Shown: positions 17,466 through 27,037 of the stretch, piece by piece | How positions within the stretch are numbered: position 1 is the stretch's first letter | Layout of the letters: each line of letters starts with the position of its first letter | Origin: CAXBDP01 sp964598395 | Lineage (GTDB): Bacteria; Bacteroidota; Bacteroidia; Cytophagales; Cyclobacteriaceae | Assembly: GCA_964598395.1 (NCBI GenBank) | Contig: CAZRBW010000009.1 | Coordinates: 5,513 to 69,512, forward strand | Reading direction: 5' to 3' | Length of the DNA: 64,000 bases | Made by a program: the position numbers and the translations under genes | Notes under the pieces: generated by a model | The model's input: only the letters and a program-made list of their open reading frames with translations | Told to the model about the DNA's origin: nothing | Database searches by the model: none

Positions 17466-19859
17466 TCATTTAAGAGCGACAATTGTGACGCCGGCTCCAC
17501 CAAAGTCGGCGTGTTCGTCTCTCATTGATTTTACAAATGACAAGCTTTTCAATTGGCTACGAACTAGTTGACGTAAAATCCCATCACCTTTACCGTGTAA
17601 TATCCTTACTTCATTTTGGTTAAGTAGTAAAGCCCTATCCATAAAGCGATCTAAATCTGGCATTGCCTCCTCCCCTCTTTTACCTCTCAAATCAAGTTGT
17701 GAAGAGAATTCAGCCATTTCAGATGCATAATTAATTCCTGATTTACTTGAGCCAGATTTCACTTCTGATTTAGCATTTTTTGCCACTGCACCAACTTTTT
17801 TTAGCCTACTTAATTTCACGTTGGACTTAAGTTGGCCAATCATTACCTCAACATTATTGCCCTTTACAGAAATAACTTGTGCTACTGCACCTGAATCTGC
17901 AATTTCGACAATATCTCCAGGTTGGATTGGTCCAGTGAAAACCTGCTGCTTTTTAACAACTTTTGGTTTCTTCTCTTTTGGCTTAATTGTTTCTTCAAAG
18001 CTCTTAAGCTCAGTTCGAATTTCTTTTGTTGCTTCTTTTTCGCCTTTTACCTCTTTGATTTTCCTTATCGTTGCTTCTATCTTCTGATTAGCATTTTTCA
18101 GTAATAAAGCCGCTTCTTCCTTGGCTTGGTTGATAATATTCTTTTTCTCAACCTCCAAATAGGTCTTCAGAGATTCATACTCTTCGCTACTAGTAGCTAA
18201 TCTTTTCTCAGTCGTAGCAAGTTGATTTTTCAGTCGCTCAACTGCACCTTTTTCTTTTTCTAGGCGGATAAGTACTTTATCATAATTCACACGCTCTGTG
18301 CCTATCTTTCTTCGAGCATTTGCAATAACTTCAGCATCAAGACCAATTTTTCCAGCAATTTCTAGTGCAAATGAACTACCTGGCTTTCCAATTTGGAGCT
18401 TATAAAGCGGTTCCAAATTTTCTAAATCGAATTGCATTGCTGCATTACGGATACCAGGTGTCTTCTCGGCAAGTTCCTTTAAATTGGCATAATGGGTAGT
18501 AATTACTCCATAGGATTTGCGTTTATTCAGTTCCTCCAAAATGGCCTCGGCAATTGCTCCACCAAACTCAGGTTCTGTACCAGTACCAAATTCATCAATA
18601 AGCACAAGTGTCCGTTTATTTGCAGAATCGATAAACTTCTTCATCGAAGTAAGATGAGAGCTATAAGTACTCAAATCGTTTTCGATAGACTGCTCATCTC
18701 CAATATCCAAGAAAATTTGGTTAAAAATCCCAGCAATTGATTCGTCGCTAAGCGGAACAGGTATTCCGCATTGTATCATGTACTGTAATAAACCTGCTGT
18801 CTTAAGAGTAACTGATTTACCTCCCGCATTTGGCCCACTAATTAATAAAATTCGATTGTGGGAATCTAGCTCAATATCTTGAGAAACAATAGCTTTACCC
18901 ATTGCTTTATGAGCTATGAAAAGAAGCGGGTGGACGGCGTTTTTCCACGAAATACAAGGCCTATGCTCAATAGTTGGACAAACTCCATTTACTTTGATGC
19001 CAAACCGAGCTTTTGCTCTTATAAAATCCAATAACCCTAAAACTTTGTAGGCATTTTGAAGATCTACTGTATAAGGTCTTAGCCTGTCTGTTAAAGAAAT
19101 TAGAATTCTGATGATCTCCTTTTTCTCTTGTAATTCTAAATCTCGCAGCTCATTATTCAATTCTAGCACCGCTGTTGGCTCCATGTAAACGGTTTGCCCT
19201 GTCGCAGACTCATCGTGAATAAACCCCTTGAGATGACGCTTGTGCTCGGACAATACGGGGATCACCATTCGTCCACCTCTAATGGTATATGTGGCGTCAT
19301 CTGGCACATATCCCTTGCCTCTTGCCTCCCGCATCACACTATCCAGTACCTTTCGCACGCGAGACTGGGTAGCAGAGATATTATTACGAATTTTTGCTAA
19401 GGTTGGAGTGGCAGACCCTTTCATTTGTCCACTATCATCTATACATCTTGCCAGCTCTTTCAAGAAATCATCCGGCACCACCAAGTTCTTACCCAAGGCA
19501 TAGAGCTCTGGAAAATCTTCTTGTCGCTTTACAAAAAAATCTAAACTTATTTTAAGAAGAATTAGACCTTTCGATAGTTCATGAAAATCCTGTTCGTCTA
19601 AATAACTTCCTACTATTTCAGCTCTTTTGAGTGCATAGTTCATATCCTTATACTTGGCAGATGGGAATGGCTCACCGGCTCGAAGGATATTCAAGAATTC
19701 ATCCGTCTGGGAATGCAGCTTTACTATATATTGAAAATCGCGAGAAAACTTGAGATTTTCAGCAAATTGAACCCCAAGTGGTCCTTGACATTCGAGCATT
19801 ATTAGTTCTAGAATTTTATCAAAGCCTAGCTTATTTTCAATTGTTGATGGAAGTAGCAT
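17466..19859 (-). CDS. mutS2: MutS2 family ATPase with Smr nuclease domain
   Basis: A 797-residue protein with a core and lever domain, a MutS ATPase domain (Walker A GPNAGGKSVTLK about 337-348, LVLIDEFGTGTEP), a long coiled coil (about 515-630) and a C-terminal Smr domain (LDLRGKRGEEA and LHGKGDG). It lacks the mismatch-binding domain of MutS. MutS2 suppresses recombination and, in Bacillus, rescues collided ribosomes. One GCGGGAGG sits inside the Walker A codons (18830) and another at 19325. It follows the DUF4296 gene by 12 nt. Confidence 0.95.
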   Translation of the reverse strand: MLLPSTIENKLGFDKILELIMLECQGPLGVQFAENLKFSRDFQYIVKLHSQTDEFLNILRAGEPFPSAKYKDMNYALKRAEIVGSYLDEQDFHELSKGLILLKISLDFFVKRQEDFPELYALGKNLVVPDDFLKELARCIDDSGQMKGSATPTLAKIRNNISATQSRVRKVLDSVMREARGKGYVPDDATYTIRGGRMVIPVLSEHKRHLKGFIHDESATGQTVYMEPTAVLELNNELRDLELQEKKEIIRILISLTDRLRPYTVDLQNAYKVLGLLDFIRAKARFGIKVNGVCPTIEHRPCISWKNAVHPLLFIAHKAMGKAIVSQDIELDSHNRILLISGPNAGGKSVTLKTAGLLQYMIQCGIPVPLSDESIAGIFNQIFLDIGDEQSIENDLSTYSSHLTSMKKFIDSANKRTLVLIDEFGTGTEPEFGGAIAEAILEELNKRKSYGVITTHYANLKELAEKTPGIRNAAMQFDLENLEPLYKLQIGKPGSSFALEIAGKIGLDAEVIANARRKIGTERVNYDKVLIRLEKEKGAVERLKNQLATTEKRLATSSEEYESLKTYLEVEKKNIINQAKEEAALLLKNANQKIEATIRKIKEVKGEKEATKEIRTELKSFEETIKPKEKKPKVVKKQQVFTGPIQPGDIVEIADSGAVAQVISVKGNNVEVMIGQLKSNVKLSRLKKVGAVAKNAKSEVKSGSSKSGINYASEMAEFSSQLDLRGKRGEEAMPDLDRFMDRALLLNQNEVRILHGKGDGILRQLVRSQLKSLSFVKSMRDEHADFGGAGVTIVALK

Positions 19860-19871
19860 GAATAAGACAGA

Positions 19872-20213
19872 CTAATCTAATTGTAAGGTTTTTTGACGGT
19901 AGTTCAAACTATCTACCACGGCACGATATATGTTGCTCATCTCCTCTGTTTCGAGTAGGTAATAGTTGTAATTCTGAATGAAAACAGATTCGTTGATATT
20001 ATGTTTTTTAAGCACTTCATTTCCGAAAATGGCTGATAAAACTTTAGATGAGTCCTGTGGCACATTCATAGCAAAGGCCTTACCTTCGCTTATATGCATG
20101 TCTATCAACAGCATAACCATTTGTTGTTTGGTCAAAAGCTTTTCAGGGATATTTTCCTTTGAAGAACATCCAATGACCGCCAGTGTAATGAGAATTAAAA
20201 AAATATTTTTCAC
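19872..20213 (-). CDS. DUF4296 domain-containing lipoprotein
   Basis: A 113-residue protein starting with GTG at 20213. The N-terminus MKNIFLILITLAVIGC is a lipoprotein signal with lipobox VIGC. The body matches DUF4296, a Bacteroidota family: LLTKQQMVMLLIDMHISEG and FIQNYNYYLLETEEMSNIYRAVVDSL. Its function is unknown. It is cotranscribed with mutS2, a pairing that may be only operon convenience. Confidence 0.83.
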   Translation of the reverse strand: MKNIFLILITLAVIGCSSKENIPEKLLTKQQMVMLLIDMHISEGKAFAMNVPQDSSKVLSAIFGNEVLKKHNINESVFIQNYNYYLLETEEMSNIYRAVVDSLNYRQKTLQLD

Positions 20214-20267
20214 GTCTGAAATTAATTAATTCGCCCTAATTTTAAAGATTGATTGAATTATAAATTG

Positions 20268-21146
20268 ATGAAGGAAATACTCAAGAAACTTCAAAAGTAC
20301 GAAATCATAATTCGGAAGGCTATTAATAACCAAATGCAAGGCGACTTTCGTTCGGTTTTTAAAGGTTCGGGATTGGAATTCGACGATGTGCGGCCCTACC
20401 AATATGGTGATGACGTTCGCTCCATCGATTGGAATGTCTCTGCAAAAGGTCATGGTGTATATATTAAAACCTTTAAAGAAGAAAAAGAGCAAAATGTTTT
20501 TTTCGTATTGGATGTAAGTGGGTCGCAAGAAATCGGGCAGCCTGGCAAACAAAAACTTGATATTGGTAGAGAAATCTGCGGAGTACTCAGCCTGAGTGCC
20601 ATTAAAGAAGGTAGTCAAACAGGGCTTATCTGCTTTAGCGATCAGAAAGAATTGTTTATCAAAGCTGGCAAAGGCGTTGGGCATGGATACAAAATGATTT
20701 ATTCCTTATTTGGGATGCAAACACATTCGCAAAAAACAGACCTAAAAGCAGCCATCAGTTTTACGCGCCAAGTTTGCAAAAAAAGAAGTGTGATAATTTT
20801 TATATCTGATTTTATAGATACTAATTACGACGACGATTTGAAAGCCCTTGCTCGAAAACATGATTTGGTGATGATCCATCTTTTCGACAATAGAGAAACC
20901 CAGTTGCCAGGCTTAGGATTAGTACCTTTATTGGACAAAGAAAGTGGAAAAACACTTTGGGTGAATACTTCTAGCAAAGATTTCCGTAACAACTTATCAA
21001 ATACATTAGATGGTACGCGGAATAAATTAGAAGACATAGGTCGCAGATATCAAGCAGATTATTTGCCAGTAAATACCGCTGATGACTATGTGCCCGCATT
21101 AATTAAATTATTTAAAATTAGAAATAGGGTTAGAAAAAGTGCTTAG
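20268..21146 (+). CDS. DUF58 domain-containing protein (Bat locus)
   Basis: A 292-residue protein of the DUF58 family: SGLEFDDVRPYQYGDDVRSIDWN is the family core, followed by a von Willebrand-like fold (FVLDVSGSQEIG with a DxSxS-like MIDAS). ATG at 20268 was preferred to an upstream TTG at 20253. DUF58 proteins usually stand between a MoxR ATPase and BatA; no moxR is nearby here. The next gene overlaps by 8 nt, and a third gene encodes BatA. Confidence 0.88.
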   Translation: MKEILKKLQKYEIIIRKAINNQMQGDFRSVFKGSGLEFDDVRPYQYGDDVRSIDWNVSAKGHGVYIKTFKEEKEQNVFFVLDVSGSQEIGQPGKQKLDIGREICGVLSLSAIKEGSQTGLICFSDQKELFIKAGKGVGHGYKMIYSLFGMQTHSQKTDLKAAISFTRQVCKKRSVIIFISDFIDTNYDDDLKALARKHDLVMIHLFDNRETQLPGLGLVPLLDKESGKTLWVNTSSKDFRNNLSNTLDGTRNKLEDIGRRYQADYLPVNTADDYVPALIKLFKIRNRVRKSA

Positions 21147-22026
21147 ACTCTTATTGCTTATTGCTATTAGTGCCTTTAGCCAATTAGCCATTGCGCAGGA
21201 ATATAAACCAAAAGGTACTTTCCAGATAGATTCTGCTCGAGTAGGTGAAGAAATCCCGTATACCCTAAGTTTTACTTATCCAAAAGACTGGCAAGTGCTA
21301 TTTCCGGATAGCTTAGGAAACTATAGCCCATTTGAGTACAGCGGGAGGATATTTTTCCCTACCAAATCAGATAGCCTCAGCACAGACAGCACTGTTTACT
21401 ATTTAAGTACATTCGAGCTTGATGAAATTCAGCTATTACGGATGCCAGTAAAAGTGCGTAAACCAAATGGAGATACAACAACCCTCTACACCGATTTCAG
21501 CCAAATCTCACTCGTCCAAGTAGTTACTCAATTGCCTGATTCGCTAGATTTTAGAGAAAATACCTTTTACCAAAATGTAAAAACGGCTTTTAATTATCCA
21601 TACCTTTTGGCTGGCTTGTTTTTACTCACCGCTGCGTTGATTACTATCTGGATCATTTTTGGCAAAAGAATTCGAAAATGGTTTGCTATCCGCAGACTTA
21701 CTAAGTCTCATAACAACTTCTTGGGCAAATTCAGAAAATTACAACCGGGGGCTGCATTTGGAGGAAATTTGGAGGAAACAGAAAAGCTACTTTACATTTG
21801 GAAAAAATACCTGGAGAGTTTGGATAAAGCTCCTTTTACAAAACTTACCACCCGCGAGATTTTGAAAATCGTTAATGTAAATGGATTGGATAATGCTTTA
21901 AAAGCTATAGATAGAACCATTTATGCCAGCATCAAAGAAGATAACCTTAGTCTTTCATTTAAAGTATTGGAGGAAGTATCCATCCTTCAATTTCAACAAA
22001 AGGTAAATTCCATCAAAAATGATTGA
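21139..22026 (+). CDS. Bat-locus membrane protein with periplasmic domain
   Basis: A 295-residue protein starting with GTG, overlapping DUF58 by 8 nt. It has a signal peptide (MLRLLLLIAISAFSQLAIAQ), a beta-rich extracytoplasmic domain (about 21-150), one transmembrane helix (YLLAGLFLLTAALITIWIIF) and a cytoplasmic tail of about 120 residues. This topology and its place between DUF58 and BatA match the DUF4381-like or unnamed protein of Bacteroidota Bat operons. The GTG start fits the signal peptide best. Confidence 0.7.
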   Translation: MLRLLLLIAISAFSQLAIAQEYKPKGTFQIDSARVGEEIPYTLSFTYPKDWQVLFPDSLGNYSPFEYSGRIFFPTKSDSLSTDSTVYYLSTFELDEIQLLRMPVKVRKPNGDTTTLYTDFSQISLVQVVTQLPDSLDFRENTFYQNVKTAFNYPYLLAGLFLLTAALITIWIIFGKRIRKWFAIRRLTKSHNNFLGKFRKLQPGAAFGGNLEETEKLLYIWKKYLESLDKAPFTKLTTREILKIVNVNGLDNALKAIDRTIYASIKEDNLSLSFKVLEEVSILQFQQKVNSIKND

Positions 22027-23068
22027 AACCAATCAAAATATACCTTGGTATTCGCTGGAATGGTTTAGCCCAAGCATTCTCAAAAGCTTCCAATGGGAAA
22101 TGCCATTCTTCTTATACTTGCTCATCCTCATTCCTTTTCTGTTTTTTATCAGATGGATAATCCTACAAAAGAAAAAACAGAGTCTGGCCATATCATTAGT
22201 AGATAAAAGTATTAAGGCATCTCCAATACGTTATTTGAGGTTTCTACCTGGCATATTTTTCTTGCTCTCTACTATTTTAATTATTGTAGCGCTCGCTCGA
22301 CCGCAACGAACGAATGAACGAGTTGATCAATATACAGAGGGAATCGACATAATGCTCGTAATAGATATTTCTGAGTCAATGATGATTGAAGATTTCCAAC
22401 CAAATAGAATGGAAGCAGCTAAGGCAACTGCTCAGGAATTTGTGAATGGCCGTATCCAAGACAGAATCGGCTTGGTCATTTTTTCAGGTGAAGCTTATTC
22501 TCTTTCCCCATTGACAACCGATTACAATTTACTAAATTCATATATTGAAGACATCAATTTTCAGATGATAGAATCGAGAGGAACAGCTATTGGAAGTGCG
22601 ATTGCTGTAGGGACAAACCGTCTTCGTGAATCAAAAGCAAAGTCGAAAGTGATGATTCTTCTTAGCGATGGTGATAACACAGCAGGAAATATTGATCCAC
22701 TTACAGCGGCAAATTTAGCATCAGCTTTTGATATAAAAATATATGCTGTAGCAATTGGTAAGGAAGGAAGAGTTCCATTTGGAACTGATTTTTTTGGCCG
22801 CCCCAGGTACGTAGAAAACACCCTTGATGAAACTACGCTAAGGGAAATAGCTCGAATTGGTAGCGGTAAATTTTATCGGGTAGATGATAATCGAGGATTG
22901 GAACAAGTATTTGATGAAATTGACCAACTCGAAAAAGCCGAAATCATTGAAACTCGATACAGAGATACTCAAGATTTTTATAGCAATTATCTGAAATGGG
23001 CTGTTCTATTTCTGTTAGCTTTCCTATTCACTAAGTCAACGTTTATGAGCAATATCCTAAGAGATTAA
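22019..23068 (+). CDS. batA: BatA-like von Willebrand factor A membrane protein
   Basis: A 349-residue protein with N-terminal membrane helices (about 28-44 and 60-80), a VWA domain with a complete MIDAS (DISESMM, then Thr in SPLTTDYN, Asp in LLSDGDNTAG), and a C-terminal helix (WAVLFLLAFLFT). This is the BatA pattern. Bat proteins were linked to aerotolerance in Bacteroides and to stress or protein complex assembly elsewhere. It overlaps the preceding gene by 8 nt. BatB, C, D and E are not downstream, so the locus is short here. Confidence 0.87.
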   Translation: MIETNQNIPWYSLEWFSPSILKSFQWEMPFFLYLLILIPFLFFIRWIILQKKKQSLAISLVDKSIKASPIRYLRFLPGIFFLLSTILIIVALARPQRTNERVDQYTEGIDIMLVIDISESMMIEDFQPNRMEAAKATAQEFVNGRIQDRIGLVIFSGEAYSLSPLTTDYNLLNSYIEDINFQMIESRGTAIGSAIAVGTNRLRESKAKSKVMILLSDGDNTAGNIDPLTAANLASAFDIKIYAVAIGKEGRVPFGTDFFGRPRYVENTLDETTLREIARIGSGKFYRVDDNRGLEQVFDEIDQLEKAEIIETRYRDTQDFYSNYLKWAVLFLLAFLFTKSTFMSNILRD

Positions 23069-23086
23069 TTAGATCTTTTGGATAAA

Positions 23087-23677
23087 CTAGAACTTATAAG
23101 ATATACCCACTCCATTTGATGCCATCCCAACTTGTAGATTTTGGATAAGCTCGGTGCTGCTATTAGTATTCAGTATGGCAAATAAAGCCAAATCGAAAAC
23201 AAAAAGGAATGCTCCCTGCAAAATTACACTTTTACCAAAGCCTTCCCACAATTCAGGGTTTTTCTGTATGTTTTTTGATCGCTCCATCATCCATAATCCT
23301 GCTGCCATGTAGCCAATATCCAAACCTGCATTAAACAGGAGTAATTTCTCCATCTTGGCTTGCTCACTTATACTAGCAGCCAAATCGAATGAAGCAGGAT
23401 CGGCCGTGATAGCTGAATATAATCCAGAGCCTGCTAATCCAAGATTTACGATGTTCCAATAGATATTCATTTGGTGGAAATGCTTTTGCGAACCTCCCGC
23501 ATTTCCTAACGCAATGCCACTCACTACCATATTGCCTACCGCCCAAGCACCCAAAGTGTACATTCCTGTTTTGGTGATTTTAAGTCTGTTTTCGTTAAAG
23601 TCCGTAAGCTCACTTTGAGCAAAAACAGAAAAGCTCAACAGAAACATCGCAGACAAGGAAAAGAGAAATTTCTTCAT
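23087..23677 (-). CDS. Exported membrane protein of unknown function
   Basis: A 196-residue protein with a signal peptide (MKKFLFSLSAMFLLSFSVFAQ) and at least three further hydrophobic segments (GAWAVGNMVVSGIALG; a middle segment; ILQGAFLFVFDLALFAIL). The family is not recognised by name. Its ATG overlaps the LysE gene stop by 4 nt, so the two are translationally coupled. The GCGGGAGG at 23493 encodes Asn-Ala-Gly-Gly. Confidence 0.6.
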   Translation of the reverse strand: MKKFLFSLSAMFLLSFSVFAQSELTDFNENRLKITKTGMYTLGAWAVGNMVVSGIALGNAGGSQKHFHQMNIYWNIVNLGLAGSGLYSAITADPASFDLAASISEQAKMEKLLLFNAGLDIGYMAAGLWMMERSKNIQKNPELWEGFGKSVILQGAFLFVFDLALFAILNTNSSTELIQNLQVGMASNGVGISYKF

Positions 23678-24330
23678 ATTGATAAATTCAATGAGGTTGA
23701 ATCAACTTTTACATAATTGCCATAGGCAAACCATAGCAAACGCACTCCAAACATAAAAAGAGCAATACCAACAATTTTGTTCAAAATCAGGATTAGTCGG
23801 TTAGTGACAAGGCTCCTTAGCTTATGCGCCAAATAGGATTTCCCAATATCAGTAATAAATACTGTTGACAATAAGGATGTGAAAAAAATAAACTTCTGCT
23901 CTTGATCAAAGCCTCTGTCGATGGATACAAAACTGACCATACCAACCCAAAAAAGCAGGACAAAAGGATTGATCCCATTCAGAGAAACACCTTTTAAGAA
24001 TTGATTTAATGCTAGAGACTTACTAAGTCGCACCTGCTTTATTCCCTTTTTTGCGAGTGGCTTGAAAAAATTGTAGACCCCAAAAGCAAGCATAATTACA
24101 CCCCCAATGAAACCCAAATAGAAGGAAAAACGCGGGTGACTGAATAAGCTACGTAAACTAAAATTGGTTAGCCACACATAAAAAGCATCACTAAATAAAA
24201 TACCCAGTGACATGATTGCTCCAGCAAAAAAACCTTTTTCCACGCTACTTTGGATAAGCGAGAAAAACACAGGCCCAATCATCACTGATAGCAATAAGCC
24301 GAACAATATTCCACTTATTACTACTTCCAT
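23674..24330 (-). CDS. LysE/RhtB family exporter
   Basis: A 218-residue protein with six hydrophobic segments. Its start VISGILFGLLLSVMIGPVFFSLIQ is the LysE family signature (GxxxGP). This family exports amino acids or derivatives across the inner membrane. It overlaps the upstream GH3 gene by 10 nt and the downstream gene by 4 nt. Being coupled to GH3, which in plants conjugates amino acids to acids, suggests amino acid handling, though only as a guess. Confidence 0.85.
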   Translation of the reverse strand: MEVVISGILFGLLLSVMIGPVFFSLIQSSVEKGFFAGAIMSLGILFSDAFYVWLTNFSLRSLFSHPRFSFYLGFIGGVIMLAFGVYNFFKPLAKKGIKQVRLSKSLALNQFLKGVSLNGINPFVLLFWVGMVSFVSIDRGFDQEQKFIFFTSLLSTVFITDIGKSYLAHKLRSLVTNRLILILNKIVGIALFMFGVRLLWFAYGNYVKVDSTSLNLSI

Positions 24331-25868
24331 TTATCTGCTAAGAAGGCATTCCAATCATCCAAAATCTGTTTTTTGAGCACTCTGGGAAACTTACTTTGAC
24401 CACCTACTTTACCTCTCAATTTCATGAAATCATAAAAAGTCTGGGTTGGCAAAAGTGTAACAAAAACATCTTTTAAAGCTGCCTTTCTTTCAACAGCATA
24501 ATCATCGTTCAGCGATTTCAAAAACTCATCAAGGCGATCACGAAGCTGATCAGCATTTGCGCTGTCATCGCATGCCAAATACCAATGATGCGCAAAAAGC
24601 GAATCATGAGGTATTCCTGCCACAGTAAATTCTCGTATTGAAATATCAAATTCCTCAGCAAGCATTTCTACTGCTTTGGTCATGTTGTCCACAGACAGAT
24701 GCTCACCACATAGACTCAAAAAATGCTTGGTACGGCCGGTAATTACAATCTCGCTTTCGTATTTATTTACGAATTTAATAGTATCGCCAATTAAATAGCG
24801 CCATGCGCCAGCGCAAGTGCTAATAAGTAATGCATATTCTTGATTTTCCTCGATTTCATGAATCATGTACGTTTCAGGATCAGCAACTAGCTGTCCATCA
24901 TCGTCGAAATTGCGAGTGGTGAAAGGCACAAACTCGTAAAAAATGCCATTGTTTAGTACAAGCCGCATCGATTTGCGATCGGGTAAGACTTGAAAGGCGA
25001 TGAACCCCTCCGATGCCAGATAGGTTTCGATATACGTAATAGGTCGGCCCAGAAGCTTATCAAAACTCTTCCTATATGGCTCTATACTAACTCCGCCGTG
25101 CACATAAACTTCAAGATTTGGCCAAATATCATGGATATTGTCCACCTCATAGTGTTTGATTACTTTTTCCATCAAAATCTGAATCCAAGCCGGAACGCCC
25201 ATCAGATAGCCAATATCCCAATCTTTGGCTTTTAGCACCATTTCATTAAGCTTCAAATCCCAGTCTTTCGTGCGAGCTATTCTCTGCCCAGGCTTATAAA
25301 AAAAGTGAAGCCAAAATGGCAATTGCCCAGTAGTAATTCCACTTAGATCACCTTCGAAGTATGTACCGTGTTTATTTAACTCTGTGCTACCGCCAAGCAT
25401 TAACATTCCCTTTTCGTAAGTTTTAGCAGGTATGTCAAATTTAGATGAACTTAATATTTGTCTGATTCCAGTTCGCTGAATTGCCTTCATCATTGAGCGA
25501 GTCACAGGAATATATTTCGAAGTTGCTTCCGAAGTACCCGAACTAAGAGCAAAGTATTTTACTTGACCAGGCCAACAAACATTCTTTTCACCCTCCCGCG
25601 TTTTATGCCACCATTCTTTAAAGATCGAATTGTAATCATAGACTGGTACATTTACTTTAAAATTTTCATAAAACATTTCTTGATTCGGATTTCGAAACGA
25701 CTTGAGAATTTCCGCGAAGGAATATTGTTGGCCAAATTGCGTTCGTCTTGCCTTAATCATCAATTTTCTGAGTGTCGATTTTTGCAAATCAAATGGCGTG
25801 GAAAACTCCTGCTGAATACTATCTCTCAGCCGAATTCCCTTTTTCAGTAAGTTTCCGATTATGACCAT
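24321..25868 (-). CDS. GH3 family acyl-adenylating protein (copy 1)
   Basis: A 515-residue protein of the GH3 auxin-responsive family, an ANL adenylating fold. FALSSGTSEATSKYIPVT is the phosphate-binding motif, YLASEGFIAFQ the central active-site motif, and ITGRTKHFLSLCGEHLS the hinge and C-terminal domain. Plant GH3 enzymes couple amino acids to jasmonate or auxin; bacterial substrates are unknown. A second copy lies at 60635-62134. It heads an operon with a LysE exporter and a membrane protein. Confidence 0.88.
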   Translation of the reverse strand: MVIIGNLLKKGIRLRDSIQQEFSTPFDLQKSTLRKLMIKARRTQFGQQYSFAEILKSFRNPNQEMFYENFKVNVPVYDYNSIFKEWWHKTREGEKNVCWPGQVKYFALSSGTSEATSKYIPVTRSMMKAIQRTGIRQILSSSKFDIPAKTYEKGMLMLGGSTELNKHGTYFEGDLSGITTGQLPFWLHFFYKPGQRIARTKDWDLKLNEMVLKAKDWDIGYLMGVPAWIQILMEKVIKHYEVDNIHDIWPNLEVYVHGGVSIEPYRKSFDKLLGRPITYIETYLASEGFIAFQVLPDRKSMRLVLNNGIFYEFVPFTTRNFDDDGQLVADPETYMIHEIEENQEYALLISTCAGAWRYLIGDTIKFVNKYESEIVITGRTKHFLSLCGEHLSVDNMTKAVEMLAEEFDISIREFTVAGIPHDSLFAHHWYLACDDSANADQLRDRLDEFLKSLNDDYAVERKAALKDVFVTLLPTQTFYDFMKLRGKVGGQSKFPRVLKKQILDDWNAFLADKWK

Positions 25869-25885
25869 TTATAAATTCAATTTTG

Positions 25886-25917
25886 TTGATTTTCTATCAA
25901 ACCCCAAACTATTTTTG
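25886..25917 (+). promoter_or_regulatory. Promoter of the yggS-DUF423 unit
   Basis: TTG at 25886-25888, a 21-nt spacer and TATTTTTG at 25910-25917 fit the Bacteroidota consensus. Transcription should start near 25922, about 50 nt upstream of the ATG. Confidence 0.5.
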
Positions 25918-25970
25918 TCTAAATTAGACCAACCGCAAACAATTATAAAGAAACTTGTTTACTTATATCG

Positions 25971-26654
25971 ATGACAGAAATTAAAAAGGTATTAAAAGTA
26001 TATTACGATAAACTTGCATCGAAAGGTGCCAAACTAATTGCGGTTTCCAAAACACATCCTGCTCAAAGGGTCGAAGAGGCTTATAAAGCAGGGCAAATAG
26101 ATTTTGGGGAAAATAAAGTGCAAGAATTAGTAGAAAAAGCTGAGCAATTGCCAAAGGAAATTCAGTGGCACTTGATTGGGCATTTGCAGAGAAACAAAGT
26201 AAAATATATAGCGCCTTTTGTACACCTAATTCATTCAATAGACAGTTTCAAATTGCTGCGGGAGGTTGAAAAAGAAGCTAAAAAAGCTAAAAGAATAATT
26301 CCGTGCTTGCTTCAAATTCACATTGCAAAAGAAAGCTCCAAATTTGGCTTCGACGAACATGAGCTTATTGAAATGCTTGAAATGCCTGAGTTTGCCGCGC
26401 TAGAAAATGTACGAATCGATGGACTAATGGGAATGGCTACTTTCACCGAAGATGAGGATATAATACGAAGTGAGTTTAAATCTCTCAAAAGTTTATCCCT
26501 TAAAATTGCCAGCAATTACAAACATATTCCGTTCCTTCAAATGAAGGAGTTGTCTATGGGAATGAGTAGCGATTATAGTATTGCAATTGAAGAAGGAAGC
26601 ACCATGGTAAGAATAGGAAGCGCAATTTTTGGCGAAAGGGATTACGGAATATGA
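25971..26654 (+). CDS. YggS/PROSC family PLP homeostasis protein
   Basis: A 227-residue PLP-binding barrel protein. LIAVSKTHP holds the PLP Lys, FGENKVQELVEK and WHLIGHLQRNKVK are family signatures, and MGMSSDYSIAIEEGSTMVRIGSAIFG ends the barrel. These proteins buffer intracellular PLP and have no known catalytic role. The ATG overlaps none upstream; its stop overlaps the DUF423 start by 4 nt. Confidence 0.95.
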   Translation: MTEIKKVLKVYYDKLASKGAKLIAVSKTHPAQRVEEAYKAGQIDFGENKVQELVEKAEQLPKEIQWHLIGHLQRNKVKYIAPFVHLIHSIDSFKLLREVEKEAKKAKRIIPCLLQIHIAKESSKFGFDEHELIEMLEMPEFAALENVRIDGLMGMATFTEDEDIIRSEFKSLKSLSLKIASNYKHIPFLQMKELSMGMSSDYSIAIEEGSTMVRIGSAIFGERDYGI

Positions 26655-27037
26655 GCGAAATATCAAAGCCCATTTCATTTGTATCCATCGGCTGTGTAAT
26701 GATAGCCGTTGGTGTAGCTCTCGGAGCATTCGGAGCTCATGGGCTGGAAGAAATGCTTATACGCACTAGTAGGGTCGATACGTTTGAAACTGCAGTAAAA
26801 TACCACTTTTATAATAGTCTGGGCATTGTGCTAATTGGCATTATGTGCAAAATGCATCCTGGCGCATTCAAGCGCTCAGGTTGGCTTATTCTAATCGGTA
26901 CCATTATATTTTCTGGCTCACTTTACTTGTTGTGCTTTACAGGCATCACGATTTTGGGCGCTGTTACACCAATCGGAGGTGTGCTTTTGATAATAGGTTG
27001 GTTGTTTGCCGCCAAAGACGCTTTTAAGAACTTTTAG
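26651..27037 (+). CDS. DUF423 small membrane protein
   Basis: A 128-residue inner membrane protein with four hydrophobic helices. GALGAFGAHGLE-like text (VGVALGAFGAHGLEEML) is the DUF423 (YgdD) signature, and YHFYNSLGIVLIG follows. Function is unknown. The ATG overlaps the yggS stop (ATGA). Its 3' end overlaps the convergent helicase gene by 14 bp. Confidence 0.92.
   Translation: MSEISKPISFVSIGCVMIAVGVALGAFGAHGLEEMLIRTSRVDTFETAVKYHFYNSLGIVLIGIMCKMHPGAFKRSGWLILIGTIIFSGSLYLLCFTGITILGAVTPIGGVLLIIGWLFAAKDAFKNF

Noticed and set aside
20226..20684. 152-codon minus-strand frame opposite DUF58
   Set aside because: It is antisense to the conserved DUF58 core and has no family features.
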